Assembly (NCBI GenBank): GCA_964424335.1
Contig: CAYRIY010000022.1
Location: 1-43,299 of the forward strand
Origin: CAYRIY01 sp964424335
GTDB taxonomy: Bacteria > Bacillota > Limnochordia > DTU080 > RSA5
Direction: 5' to 3'
Length of the DNA: 43,299 nucleotides
The translations under genes were made by a program, and so were the position numbers. Position 1 is the first letter of the stretch. Every line of letters starts with the position of its first letter. The notes below the pieces were generated by a model that worked only from the letters and a program-made list of their open reading frames with translations, ran no database searches and was not told the DNA's origin. Of this stretch, positions 32,246 through 40,354 are shown piece by piece.

Positions 32246-33562
32246 CTAGGTGCTCTCGACTTCGACAGAGCGGCGAAACTCTTCCACACGCATTTCGCGA
32301 CCAGTGACCGTCTCTTCGAGGACGACATCGGCCCCCAACGCGGCCAGCTTATCGCCCAAGCGCTCGTAGCCGCGCTCGAGGATCTCCGAGTTGTGAACCT
32401 CGGTCTCCCCATCCGCCGCCAATGCGGCCACGACGAGCGCCGCGCCGGCCCTTAGGTCGGGCACCTCGACAGGCGCCCCGGTCAAGGTTTCGACGCCGCG
32501 AATGATTGCCGAATCCTGCTCCACCTTGATGTCGGCGCCCATACGCCGCAGCTCGTCCACGTAGCGAAAGCGATCCGAGAAGACGGTCTCCCGCACGATG
32601 CTCGTCCCTTCTGCAACGCTCATCAATGCGACGAAAGGTTGCTGCACATCGGTGGGAAAGCCCGGGTAGACCGCCGTCTCAACGTCGACGGCACGCGGTT
32701 TTTTGTGTGCGCGGACCAAAATCTCAGTGTCGCCCTCTTCGATGTGAAGCCCCGCCTCGGTCAGTTTGGCGATGGGCGTGCGCAAGTGCTCGGGTACGAC
32801 GTTGTGCAGGGTCGCCTCGCCACGGCTCGCTCCGACGGCGATCATGAAGGTGGCACATTCGATGCGGTCGGCAATGATCCCATACTCGATCGGGTGCAGG
32901 CGTTCCACACCCTGGATCTTGATCACCTCGGTGCCTGCCCCGCGAATGTTGGCTCCCATGGCGTTTAGGAATATGCTGAGGTCGACGATCTCCGGTTCCT
33001 TAGCGGCGTTCTCCAAAATCGTCACGCCTTTTGACAGCGTGGCCGCGAGGATCAAGTTGACGGTCGTGCCGACGCTGGCGCGATTAACGTAGATCTTGGC
33101 GCCCTGTAACCTGTTTGAGCGGGCCTTCATGTAGCCGTACTCGATTGCGACCTCTGCGCCGAGCTGCTCAAAGCCTTTGATGTGGTAGTCGACGGGTCGA
33201 GATCCGATGGCGCAGCCTCCCGGAAGGGGCACCTCCGCTTCGCCGAGCCTTGCTAGGAGCACTCCCGCCACGTAAAAGGAGGCCCTCATCTTGCGGACCA
33301 AATCGTATGAAGGCTTCGTCTTTGAAAGACCGCTGCCGTCGATATGGAATCGATGGTCGTCGTCGATGTACACCCGTGCGCCGAGCTCTCTTAGGATCCG
33401 ACACATCGTAAAAACATCCGTGTGTGACGGAACGTTGTCCAACACGCTCTCTCCGTCAGCCATTGCTGCCGCGGCCAGGATCCCCAGCGCGCTATTCTTG
33501 GAACCGCTTACCGCGACGTCGCCGCGAAGCGGATTGCCGCCCCGCACGACCAGTTTTGCCAT
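32246..33562 (-). CDS. murA: UDP-N-acetylglucosamine 1-carboxyvinyltransferase
   Basis: MurA transfers enolpyruvate to UDP-GlcNAc, the first committed step of peptidoglycan synthesis and the target of fosfomycin. The 438-residue product has KLVVRGGNPLRGDVAVSGSKNSAL, RKMRASFYVAGVLLARLG, the active-site Cys in LPGGCAIGSRPVD (so it should be fosfomycin-sensitive), and YPGFPTDVQQPF. I choose ATG 33562 rather than the upstream TTG at 33574, because GGAGG lies 12 bases before the ATG and directly abuts the TTG. It follows ireB by 88 bases; Bacilli often have two murA paralogues and this could be either. Confidence 0.96.
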   Translation of the reverse strand: MAKLVVRGGNPLRGDVAVSGSKNSALGILAAAAMADGESVLDNVPSHTDVFTMCRILRELGARVYIDDDHRFHIDGSGLSKTKPSYDLVRKMRASFYVAGVLLARLGEAEVPLPGGCAIGSRPVDYHIKGFEQLGAEVAIEYGYMKARSNRLQGAKIYVNRASVGTTVNLILAATLSKGVTILENAAKEPEIVDLSIFLNAMGANIRGAGTEVIKIQGVERLHPIEYGIIADRIECATFMIAVGASRGEATLHNVVPEHLRTPIAKLTEAGLHIEEGDTEILVRAHKKPRAVDVETAVYPGFPTDVQQPFVALMSVAEGTSIVRETVFSDRFRYVDELRRMGADIKVEQDSAIIRGVETLTGAPVEVPDLRAGAALVVAALAADGETEVHNSEILERGYERLGDKLAALGADVVLEETVTGREMRVEEFRRSVEVEST

Positions 33563-33650
33563 ATCCGTCGACAACCTCCAGTCCGGTCCCCCAGCCCCTG
33601 ATTCCAGTGGAACTGTCCACTTGGCCGCCAGCCAAACTGCCGAGCTCCCG

Positions 33651-33911
33651 TCAAGCGTGCTCTAGGTAAAACCGTACGATCTCCTCTAAGAGCTCGTCCT
33701 TTTCGATCTTGCGAATCCACAGTCGGGCGTCCAAGTGGCTCGTGATGTATGCGGGGTCCCCGGAGACCAAGTAGCCGACAATCTGGTCGACTGCCCTATA
33801 ACCCTTTTCGTCGAGCGCGTCTCTAACCTTGAGCAAAACATCTTTCGCGCTAGGTTTGACGTCGAGTTCGCCCACGCCGAAAAGGCGTGTCTCCTCGTGT
33901 GAAGTCGGCAC
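33651..33911 (-). CDS. IreB family regulatory phosphoprotein (UPF0297)
   Basis: An 86-residue protein matching the UPF0297/IreB family: VKDVLLKVRDALDEKGYRAVDQIVGYLVSGDPAYI is nearly diagnostic (family consensus of similar form in YrzL). In Enterococcus IreB is phosphorylated by the PASTA kinase IreK and regulates peptidoglycan precursor supply by acting on MurA turnover, so its position directly upstream of murA is meaningful. An N-terminal threonine/serine-rich segment (MPTSHEETRLF) is where phosphorylation occurs in IreB. GTG at 33911 has AAGGAGG 7 bases upstream. Function by family is established in Enterococcus; here it is inferred. Confidence 0.93.
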   Translation of the reverse strand: MPTSHEETRLFGVGELDVKPSAKDVLLKVRDALDEKGYRAVDQIVGYLVSGDPAYITSHLDARLWIRKIEKDELLEEIVRFYLEHA

Positions 33912-33928
33912 CCAGATTCCTCCTTAAA

Positions 33929-33972
33929 GCGCCGCAGGGTCGGCAAACGCGCCACACATTGCGACCCGGCGC
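33929..33972 (-). other. Hairpin just upstream of the ireB ribosome site
   Basis: On the minus strand GCGCCG-GGTCG pairs with CGACC-CTG-CGGCGC (one 3-base bulge), immediately followed by TTTAAGGAGG, the ireB ribosome site. It may be a weak terminator or a structure that affects ireB translation. Confidence 0.5.
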
Positions 33973-34128
33973 TCCTTGCCCCGAGTCGCAAAGCTGGGCG
34001 TTTTACATGTAAAGCACAGCAGCGCCGACATCCGTGCACTTGCCACTTTTTCAATTCGTTCCCGGAATTCACCTGCAGGCCGTCTTAAGAGTGATCTGCG
34101 TCACGGTGAGGAAGGCGCCTTGGATCTG

Positions 34129-34575
34129 TTAGCGGGGTTGGCGGCCGGAATGGACGGTGACGCTCCAGTCAGCGCCGTTGTTGTTGTCCCAATTGCCGCT
34201 CCCATCGTGGAAGCAAAACTCGAAGCTGGGCGACCTTCCCACCTCGAGCTCAGCGTACCAGTCTCCCGTTGGGCTTTTCTTCATCGGCACGTCCCTCACA
34301 TTGGCCCACGGACCAGGGCCCTCGCCGCAGTGGAGGTACAGCTTTTCGGCCCCCGACCTGGCGAGGACTCCCTGGTAAGAGATGGTTACTTCGCCCTCCG
34401 CCGTAACCGGCATGGGCGAGACGCGGACGCCGTCATCTGGACCGAGCTTGTAATCAGCGGCATTGCCGACGCTTGTACGCCCGGTCCGTGTCTCTACCGC
34501 CAACTCCTCAGCCGCCTCCTGACTGCTCCGGTCGAGGCCCAAAGAGCGCAGCAGGCGCTGAAATGCGCTACTCAT
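34129..34575 (-). CDS. Cytoplasmic protein with CBM25-like starch-binding domain
   Basis: A 148-residue protein without signal peptide or membrane segment. The C-terminal 100 residues (about 50-145) resemble the CBM25 starch-binding module: VTISYQGVLARSGAEKLYLH, WANVRDVPM, and FCFHDGSGNWDNNNGADWSV, with the aromatic and Asn residues that hold glucan. The N-terminal part (FQRLLRSLGLDRSSQEAAEELAVET) is helical and unassigned. ATG 34575 has AAGGGG about 8 bases upstream; an ATG 12 codons earlier lacks a ribosome site. CBM25 domains are normally parts of secreted amylases, so a free cytoplasmic one suggests a role in intracellular glycogen or spore polysaccharide. No glycogen gene is adjacent. 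Confidence 0.82.
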   Translation of the reverse strand: MSSAFQRLLRSLGLDRSSQEAAEELAVETRTGRTSVGNAADYKLGPDDGVRVSPMPVTAEGEVTISYQGVLARSGAEKLYLHCGEGPGPWANVRDVPMKKSPTGDWYAELEVGRSPSFEFCFHDGSGNWDNNNGADWSVTVHSGRQPR

Positions 34576-34693
34576 GTTCGCCACCCCTTCTCGTCCAGAC
34601 ATGGACTTCATTCTAGATCTAATCCATATCGTTTTCCGCCGAGAGGGGAATTATTTTCGCTTGAGCTGGCCGTAAACTGCATCAAGCAATTGG

Positions 34694-34960
34694 TCACACG
34701 CGGAAATCGGACCAATCTTTCTTTTTGCTCTTCTCCTTGAACGCGCTGACGAGCTCCTCATCGCTCTTCGCGGCGGTCGCAAGCTGTATGAAATCTTCCG
34801 CGCTGAGGCCGGCTTCCTGCAAGAATCGGCGGTCGATCGGACAAGGATAGATGTACTCGCCGATCGTGCCGTCGGCTTTAGCCCGGGCTTTGTCGGTGAC
34901 GCGGGCAAGCCAAGGAATCCCGCCCAAGACAACGTCTCTGCCTCTAGGTTTCCACTCCAT
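34694..34960 (-). CDS. DUF5069 domain protein
   Basis: An 88-residue soluble protein resembling the DUF5069 family: GRDVVLGGIPWLARVTDKARAK, then IYPCPIDRRFLQEAGL and a C-terminal amphipathic helix with a lysine-rich KEKSKKKDW. Function is unknown for the family. ATG 34960 (MEWKPRGR) is chosen over the first in-frame start at 35002 because AAGGAGG lies 9 bases upstream of it. It lies 118 bases before the CBM25-like gene on the same strand. Whether they work together is unknown. Confidence 0.8.
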   Translation of the reverse strand: MEWKPRGRDVVLGGIPWLARVTDKARAKADGTIGEYIYPCPIDRRFLQEAGLSAEDFIQLATAAKSDEELVSAFKEKSKKKDWSDFRV

Positions 34961-35121
34961 GTCGAACTCCTCCTTATAAGATCCGAGCAGTGAGCTTCCC
35001 ACTACTCCTCCTCATAAAACTCCGCCGTAGCGTGCGTCCTGCCGTTCGACGCACCTCCATATTAACATGAATTGGCCCGTCATCCAAAGTAATCCGGTCG
35101 GCTTTTCGTCCGATCGGCGCG

Positions 35122-36111
35122 TTACTCGTGTCCGCGCCCATTTAAGCGTAACCCTCGTTGCACTGCAATAACCCGCTCATCGTCAATTCGGGCACGCTCC
35201 CACTCCCTTTGCAACCTTTCGATGATCCCGGACGAACTCGGCCCGTATTGATGTTCGCTTGGCTTTGGGCCAAGCCGCCGATCGAGCGCTCGCGCACAGT
35301 ACGCAAAGTCAAAAAACGCAAGGCGCAGCGCGGCTCGTCGCCCGAGCGTCCCCTCGATGGCGCTGAAATGCGCCTCGGTAAGAAACGAGCGCGGCGTCGG
35401 AAGCGCAGTCCAGATGTATCCAGCAAGGCGTCTCTCCGTAAAATCGGCGCCCACGGACGCAAAATCGATCAACACGACCTCGTCTCCAAGATCCAACGCG
35501 TTTTCGCTCCGGATGTCGAGCGGCCCGATCGGAGGGCGCGCGCCTCCAAACCCATCGTCGATCAACGAGCTGAGCGCGCTCGCGGTTTCGTCCGTCACCC
35601 ATTTTTCGATTTGACGCCGCTCGTATTCCAGATCCGCCTCCATGCCTTGGACAGAAAAAGTTCGCACATCGTGAGGAGCGCGTTCGCACGCGGATTCCAC
35701 CCTTAGCAAACTCCGAAGCAGCCTCACAAAGGTCGGGCCGTCTACGCCCTCGCTCAGCAGCCTTCCCGGCACAAACGCTTGCACCATCCATCCGTGCTGC
35801 ACGTCGGCCGCAACGAGCTCGGGAACCGGCAATCCTTCCGCCGCCAAGTAGTCGATCCAAACCAACTCAGTCCAAGGGGCGCCCGGTCGCCAGGTCGGAC
35901 GGTCTTGGCGAGGGACCTCTTTGTGGATCAATTCACGTCCGTCCGCAAGGGACAGGTAAACAACTTGCGGACCAAGGCGGCGAAGGCCTCGCACGCTCGA
36001 CCCGAGGAGCGCCCCCAGCTGATCGAAAAACCGCCGCTCATGCGCGTCGATATTCAGCCCCTCCCCAAGTACGTCGTGATCGATCCCTGCAGTCGTTGCA
36101 CTTCCTTCCAC
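35122..36111 (-). CDS. Aminoglycoside-phosphotransferase-like small-molecule kinase
   Basis: A protein of the APH/choline-kinase fold (about 330 residues). Visible parts: N-lobe LSLADGRELIHKEVPR with the ATP-binding Lys, hinge WMVQAFVPGRLL, catalytic loop GPLDIRSENALDLG with Asp and Asn in the HxDxxxxN arrangement but with the His replaced, and the Mg-binding Asp in VVLIDFASVG. Substrate is unknown: APH-fold proteins act on antibiotics, choline, homoserine or methylthioribose. The start is uncertain: the frame is open to 36195 inside the upstream gene, and I give the GTG at 36111 (58-base overlap) only as a compromise; GTG 35994 is an alternative. Overlap with the sulfhydrylase gene suggests coupled expression and a possible link to sulfur amino acids. 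Confidence 0.72.
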   Translation of the reverse strand: MEGSATTAGIDHDVLGEGLNIDAHERRFFDQLGALLGSSVRGLRRLGPQVVYLSLADGRELIHKEVPRQDRPTWRPGAPWTELVWIDYLAAEGLPVPELVAADVQHGWMVQAFVPGRLLSEGVDGPTFVRLLRSLLRVESACERAPHDVRTFSVQGMEADLEYERRQIEKWVTDETASALSSLIDDGFGGARPPIGPLDIRSENALDLGDEVVLIDFASVGADFTERRLAGYIWTALPTPRSFLTEAHFSAIEGTLGRRAALRLAFFDFAYCARALDRRLGPKPSEHQYGPSSSGIIERLQREWERARIDDERVIAVQRGLRLNGRGHE

Positions 36112-37847
36112 ATGCACCGATTCATCACGACGTCCATGCCCGCATCCGCGGCGATCTGGGCTGCTTCTTCGCTCACGATGCCTTCTTGCATCCATATCAC
36201 CGGGGCGATCGAAAGGCGAGCGGCTTCACTTGCGATCTTGGGCACGTGCTGCGGAGCGCGAAAAACGAGCACGACGTCGACGGGCCCTTCGAGCGCCTCG
36301 AGCGAATCGAGTACCTTTTCGCCCAAGATCTCCCCGCCGGCAGGGTTGATGGGAATGATTCGATATCCCTGTCGTTTGAGCTTTCTCGCGACTCGATAAC
36401 TGGGGCGCCCGGGGTTGGATGAAAGGCCGACCACCGCGATCTGCTGGGCCCGCCTCCCATGACCGTCGCCGCCATCGGAAATCGTCACGGAACCTGCGAG
36501 GCGCCGAATGACGCTCTCGCTGTTCACGAGGGCCACGCTCGATTTGCCAAGTCCCGTCGCGTGATTTAGGGAATCGTCCAGCTCGGCAATTAGGTCGGCG
36601 ACCCCCTCGATTCCTACCGAAAGCCGCACCAAGTCGTCCGTTACCCCGGCCGCCGCCAGCTCAGACTCGGACAATTGCTGATGCGTCGTGCTGACCGGAT
36701 GAATGATCAAGCTCTTGGCATCTCCCACATTCGCCAAGTGAGACCAAAGTACCGATCGGTCGATCAGTCGGGCCCCGGCCTCGGCGCCTCCTTTGATCCC
36801 AAACACGACGATGCCGCCGTAACCGCCGGCCAAATACTTGCGTGCCAGGTCATGGGACGGATGGCTCTCCAGTCCCGGGTACCTCACCCACGCGACCGCG
36901 GGGTGACCATCTAGGCGCCGAGCGATCTCCATCGCGTTTTGGCAATGACGTTCCATCCTCAAGAATAAGGTCTCAACGCCTTGCAATATGAGGAATGCAT
37001 TGAACGGGCCAAGGCACGCTCCGACGTCCCTGAGGTAGCGCACTCGAAGTCTCGTACTGAAAGCCAGCGTGCCAAACTCATCGAAGAATTTGATGCCGTG
37101 GTATGACGGATCGGGCTCGGTATACTGTGGAAACCGCCCGGAGCTGAAGTCGAACCGTCCCCCGTCGACGACCACTCCCGCGATCGACGTTCCATGGCCG
37201 CCCAACCACTTCGTAGCAGAATGAACGATGATGTCCGCGCCCCACTCAAGCGGGCGGCAAATCGCCGGGGTCGCAAAGGTGTTGTCTACGATGAGCGGCA
37301 CACCCTCGGCGTGGGCAACCTCGGCGAGCCGTTCGATGTCGAGCACCTGGAGCGTAGGGTTGCCGATTACTTCGCCGACGACCGCCTTGGTGCGTTCGTT
37401 GATCGCCTGCCGAACTTCGTCCAGATCGTTTGGATCGACAAATCTTACGTTGATCCCCATTTGCGGCAAAGTCGAAGCAAACAACGTGTGAGTGCCGCCG
37501 TAAATATACTTGGAAGATACGATCTCGTCGCCAGAGCCCGCGAGCGCCAAGATGGTCGAGGTCATGGCGGCCTGTCCGCTCGAAAAGGCGACCCCGGCTA
37601 CTCCGCCCTCGAGTTGCGCAATGCGCTTTTCCAACACGTCAACCGTCGGATTTCCGATCCGGGAGTATATGTGGCCGGCCTCATCGAGCGCAAACAACTC
37701 CTTTGCGTGCCCTGTATCGGCAAAAACGAACGAACTGGTTTGATAGATCGGCACGGCCCGACTGCCGGTAGCCGGGTCGGGCGCCTGTCCTCCGTGGACA
37801 GCTAACGTTTCGAGCGTGTAGGGACGAACCGTCCGATGACTGATCAA
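36054..37847 (-). CDS. Fusion: O-acetylhomoserine sulfhydrylase plus CoA-binding domain
   Basis: A 597-residue two-part protein. Residues about 8-430 are a Cys/Met metabolism PLP enzyme of the O-acetylhomoserine sulfhydrylase (MetY) type: TLAVHGGQAPDPATGSRAVP, AFSSGQAAMT, DNTFATPAICRPLEWGADI and the PLP lysine in HSATKWLGGHG. It converts O-acetylhomoserine and sulfide to homocysteine. Residues about 460-597 form a CoA-binding (YccU-type) Rossmann domain: IAVVGLSSNPGRPSYRVARK, RIIPINPAGGEILG, APVIWMQEGIVSEEA, VVMNRCMWKE. In many bacteria these are two neighbouring genes; here they are fused with a 30-residue linker. TTG start at 37847 with GGTGAG 5 bases upstream. The role of the CoA-binding domain in this pathway is not established. 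Confidence 0.93.
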   Translation of the reverse strand: MISHRTVRPYTLETLAVHGGQAPDPATGSRAVPIYQTSSFVFADTGHAKELFALDEAGHIYSRIGNPTVDVLEKRIAQLEGGVAGVAFSSGQAAMTSTILALAGSGDEIVSSKYIYGGTHTLFASTLPQMGINVRFVDPNDLDEVRQAINERTKAVVGEVIGNPTLQVLDIERLAEVAHAEGVPLIVDNTFATPAICRPLEWGADIIVHSATKWLGGHGTSIAGVVVDGGRFDFSSGRFPQYTEPDPSYHGIKFFDEFGTLAFSTRLRVRYLRDVGACLGPFNAFLILQGVETLFLRMERHCQNAMEIARRLDGHPAVAWVRYPGLESHPSHDLARKYLAGGYGGIVVFGIKGGAEAGARLIDRSVLWSHLANVGDAKSLIIHPVSTTHQQLSESELAAAGVTDDLVRLSVGIEGVADLIAELDDSLNHATGLGKSSVALVNSESVIRRLAGSVTISDGGDGHGRRAQQIAVVGLSSNPGRPSYRVARKLKRQGYRIIPINPAGGEILGEKVLDSLEALEGPVDVVLVFRAPQHVPKIASEAARLSIAPVIWMQEGIVSEEAAQIAADAGMDVVMNRCMWKEVQRLQGSITTYLGRG

Positions 37848-37884
37848 AGTAACTCACCGCCCCTTTTGGGATCTAGGTGTCTTG

Positions 37885-37914
37885 ACTATATCGCCCGCAG
37901 GCCACCAAAGACAA
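37885..37914 (-). promoter_or_regulatory. Candidate promoter of the sulfhydrylase gene
   Basis: On the minus strand TTGTCT (37914-37909), 18 bases, TATAGT (37890-37885), ending 37 bases before the TTG start. Two and one mismatches to consensus; no other candidate fits as well in the 88-base spacer. Confidence 0.5.
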
Positions 37915-37935
37915 GCGTGGCGAGGAAAATGATGC

Positions 37936-38640
37936 ATGCAAGAGGATCGACATCGATACATATCGGATGAGGGGGTGACTTTCGTCGTCACCGAAATGAC
38001 CGGTACGGTCCTTGGCATTGTCATTGTCGACCTCGTCCTCGGAGGCGACAACGCGCTTGTGATTGCGATGGCAAGTCGCCGCCTGCCCCCAAGGCAACGT
38101 CGATCCGCCGTGTTGTGGGGCGCGGGCGGAGCCGTGGGCTTGAGGATTTTATTCGCAAGTGTGGCGACGGTGCTCCTTCAAATTCCCTACTTGATGTTTG
38201 CCGGGGGGCTTACGCTTCTTTGGATCGCCCATAAGCTCCTTGACCCCGAGCCACACACCGTACACGCGCACGAAAGCCAAAGCGTCGTCCAGGCCGTGCG
38301 GATCATCGTGGCGGCCGACGCTGTCATGAGCTTGGACAACGCTTTGGCCGTCGCAGGCATTGCGCACGGAAACCTCTACTGGCTCACCTTTGGCGTCCTG
38401 TTGAGCGTGCCGATCATCGTGTGGGGAAGTCATTGGATCTCGGCGATCATGAGCCGGTACCCATTGATCGTCTATGTTGGCGCGGCGGTCCTTGCCTGGA
38501 CGGCCGGCGGCCTGATTGCTCGGGACCCTTTGCTGAGCGATCTGTTTAAGGCAGAGCAAACATGGATCGCCGAAGTCGCGGCAGTCGCCCTCGTGACTGG
38601 GCTTGCCCTCACAAGGCGCTGGCACCGGGTCGGGCGGTGA
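37936..38640 (+). CDS. TerC family membrane protein, probable metal exporter
   Basis: A protein of about 234 residues with seven hydrophobic segments and the two family signatures IVIVDLVLGGDNALVIAMASR near residue 30 and AADAVMSLDNALAVAGIAHG near residue 125, whose acidic residues lie in membrane. TerC/YjbE-type proteins act in manganese export and help load Mn into exported enzymes in Bacillus. ATG 37936 (GAGG 10 bases upstream) is used; a GTG at 37975 or ATG at 37999 would give a product more like the family standard length and cannot be excluded. No yybP-ykoY riboswitch is visible in the 88-base divergent region, unlike the CaCA gene. Confidence 0.9.
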   Translation: MQEDRHRYISDEGVTFVVTEMTGTVLGIVIVDLVLGGDNALVIAMASRRLPPRQRRSAVLWGAGGAVGLRILFASVATVLLQIPYLMFAGGLTLLWIAHKLLDPEPHTVHAHESQSVVQAVRIIVAADAVMSLDNALAVAGIAHGNLYWLTFGVLLSVPIIVWGSHWISAIMSRYPLIVYVGAAVLAWTAGGLIARDPLLSDLFKAEQTWIAEVAAVALVTGLALTRRWHRVGR

Positions 38641-38989
38641 AGCGCCTCACCGGCGCCCACCGCTCATCAATTAATCACAACACCCGGTCGAACAGCGGCT
38701 CGCCCTCAGCCGACGCTTATCGGCCCGAATGACCCGGAGCATCTGAATGTTGGTCGTCAGCAGAGCCCGCACAGGCGTGGAGCACGTCTGTTGGCGAGCG
38801 CATCGCAAGTGGTGGATCGCCCTGTTGATGTGGCGTATTGCAAGTCTGAGGTGCCTGCAAAAGCTTGAACGCCTTCCCATTCGTCTCCCCCAAGTCCCGT
38901 GTCGATCGATTAGAGCAAACTCGATACACGGTATTCCCGGGGCCTAACATGGAGATAGGAACGCGCTACCGATGTCCCAAATTTAATCG
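38641..38989. other. Intergenic stretch without assigned gene
   Basis: A 349-base stretch between two convergent genes. The only notable content is a 66-codon frame on the plus strand (38747-38947) with GGAG 7 bases before its ATG, encoding a cationic, Trp-rich peptide (WRAHRKWWIALLMWRIASLR). I do not recognise it and do not call it a gene. No T-rich terminator hairpin was found. Confidence 0.5.
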
Positions 38990-40288
38990 CTAACGAAAGA
39001 ACGCACGACCGAGGTTGAACACCAACACCCAGGCGCCCACTGCCATGACCGCGCCAGCCGCCAAAACTGCTGCAGGCGCACCGAAGCCGATCGTCACTCC
39101 GATCACCCCGGCGTTGTAGATGTAAAGGCCGTTCTTGCCCAACCTTTTGCCCACCATGTCTTGAAATCGAGTGCGTACGTCCTCTTTGGGTTTCCCCCAA
39201 TACCGAGTGTGCCAGGCAAGGAACGGGAGAATTCGGTGCAGGTACCCGATCACGGCGTTGGAGAGCCAGCCTGCCGCGATCAGCCACGCAAATGCCCGGA
39301 TCCAGCCGGCGTTCCCCCAAAGCTGCGGCGCCGCGCCTCCAACTCCGATCATCATCGCAATGGCGAGCAAATAGCCTTGGGATGCACGAACCCCGGTGAG
39401 CGTGGGTGTCTTTCGAATATCATCTCGGCGACGAAATACGCCTCTTAAGTCAAACACAAAAAGCAGCAATCCCAATGCGACCGGAATCATAAACGCCGGA
39501 TGGTGTCGCCCAAGGAGCGTCGACCCCCAACCCAATGCAAAGCCGACGAGCATCAACGTGAGCACGACACGCTCATACTTGCCGAGGCCCTTGTCATCGC
39601 CGCCGCGAGTGAGACCAAAAAAGGGCGCGAGCTCATACGTCACCCCAGGCACCAAGAAACCGTAAAAGCCCAAAGGTCCAAGGTACAAATGGCTCCCCAG
39701 CACCTCCGCCCACCCGCCGCCGAGGATGCCCGTCACTCTGTGCCATGCCGCCAGCATGCCAAGCGCGCCCGTGCCGATGAGCGACAACGCAGCAGGAAGC
39801 ACAAACCATTGAATCACGGAGCGTCGGCTTTGTTGACGTACCGCGGAGGCCAGTGCCGTGAAGTTGATTGCAAACGACAAGGTCATGAACGCGCCGCCCA
39901 CGGCCACATATGCGTATCTGTACCCACTGATCCCGTACACAAAGAGCAAGAAACCGACAAACATCCCCACAAACCCGACACGAAACGTGCGCGAGTCGCC
40001 CGGAGCGGCCGATTGAAAAACGACGGGAGCAAGCTGCCGAAGGGCCCCGAGCGCTACGAATCCGCCAAGTCCAAGGGCGTACAGGTGAACGAGCAATACG
40101 ACCTTACGGTGGATTAGGACGGCCCCGGCGAGCTCTTCGGCGCTATACATGACCCACAGCGGGATGACGGCGAACACCAAGAGCGCCGTGCCGAAGAACG
40201 CTCCGACGACGCCTAGCGGCTGAAGCCGCTCTTTACTCACGCGAATGCCCGCTCCGGCTCTGGCGATCTTCTCACCTGAGTTGCTCAA
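38990..40288 (-). CDS. Polytopic membrane protein, NnrS/oxidase-subunit-I-like
   Basis: A 432-residue protein with about 12 membrane segments. Conserved-looking histidines sit within or next to helices: LIHRKVVLLVHLYALGLGGF, EVLGSHLYLGPLGFYGFLVPG, and AVIGYLHRILPFLAWHTRYWG. This pattern recalls NnrS and cytochrome-oxidase-subunit-I-related proteins that hold haem or copper in the membrane, but I cannot assign a function. The ATG at 40309 has no ribosome site; the TTG at 40288 has GGGAGG 10 bases upstream and is preferred. It follows the threonine dehydratase gene by 66 bases on the same strand, perhaps by chance. Confidence 0.65.
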   Translation of the reverse strand: MSNSGEKIARAGAGIRVSKERLQPLGVVGAFFGTALLVFAVIPLWVMYSAEELAGAVLIHRKVVLLVHLYALGLGGFVALGALRQLAPVVFQSAAPGDSRTFRVGFVGMFVGFLLFVYGISGYRYAYVAVGGAFMTLSFAINFTALASAVRQQSRRSVIQWFVLPAALSLIGTGALGMLAAWHRVTGILGGGWAEVLGSHLYLGPLGFYGFLVPGVTYELAPFFGLTRGGDDKGLGKYERVVLTLMLVGFALGWGSTLLGRHHPAFMIPVALGLLLFVFDLRGVFRRRDDIRKTPTLTGVRASQGYLLAIAMMIGVGGAAPQLWGNAGWIRAFAWLIAAGWLSNAVIGYLHRILPFLAWHTRYWGKPKEDVRTRFQDMVGKRLGKNGLYIYNAGVIGVTIGFGAPAAVLAAGAVMAVGAWVLVFNLGRAFFR

Positions 40289-40354
40289 AGCAAAGACGCC
40301 TCCCGTCATGCGATCAAATCGCTAATCGATTGGTCGAATGCTGCGCCGAAGACG

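Noticed and set aside
33604..33640. murA leader words (GGCGGCCAAGTGGAC) similar to the coaE/SLH leader element
   Set aside because: Only part of the first word agrees and the second word with 10-base spacing is missing; the piece forms its own local hairpin. Not counted as a third copy.
33686..34072. 128-codon minus-strand frame covering ireB
   Set aside because: Overlaps ireB in another frame, which is a recognised gene with a perfect ribosome site; no own support.
37848..37935. Possible riboswitch ahead of the TerC gene
   Set aside because: Searched for yybP-ykoY words by eye; none present in this short divergent spacer.
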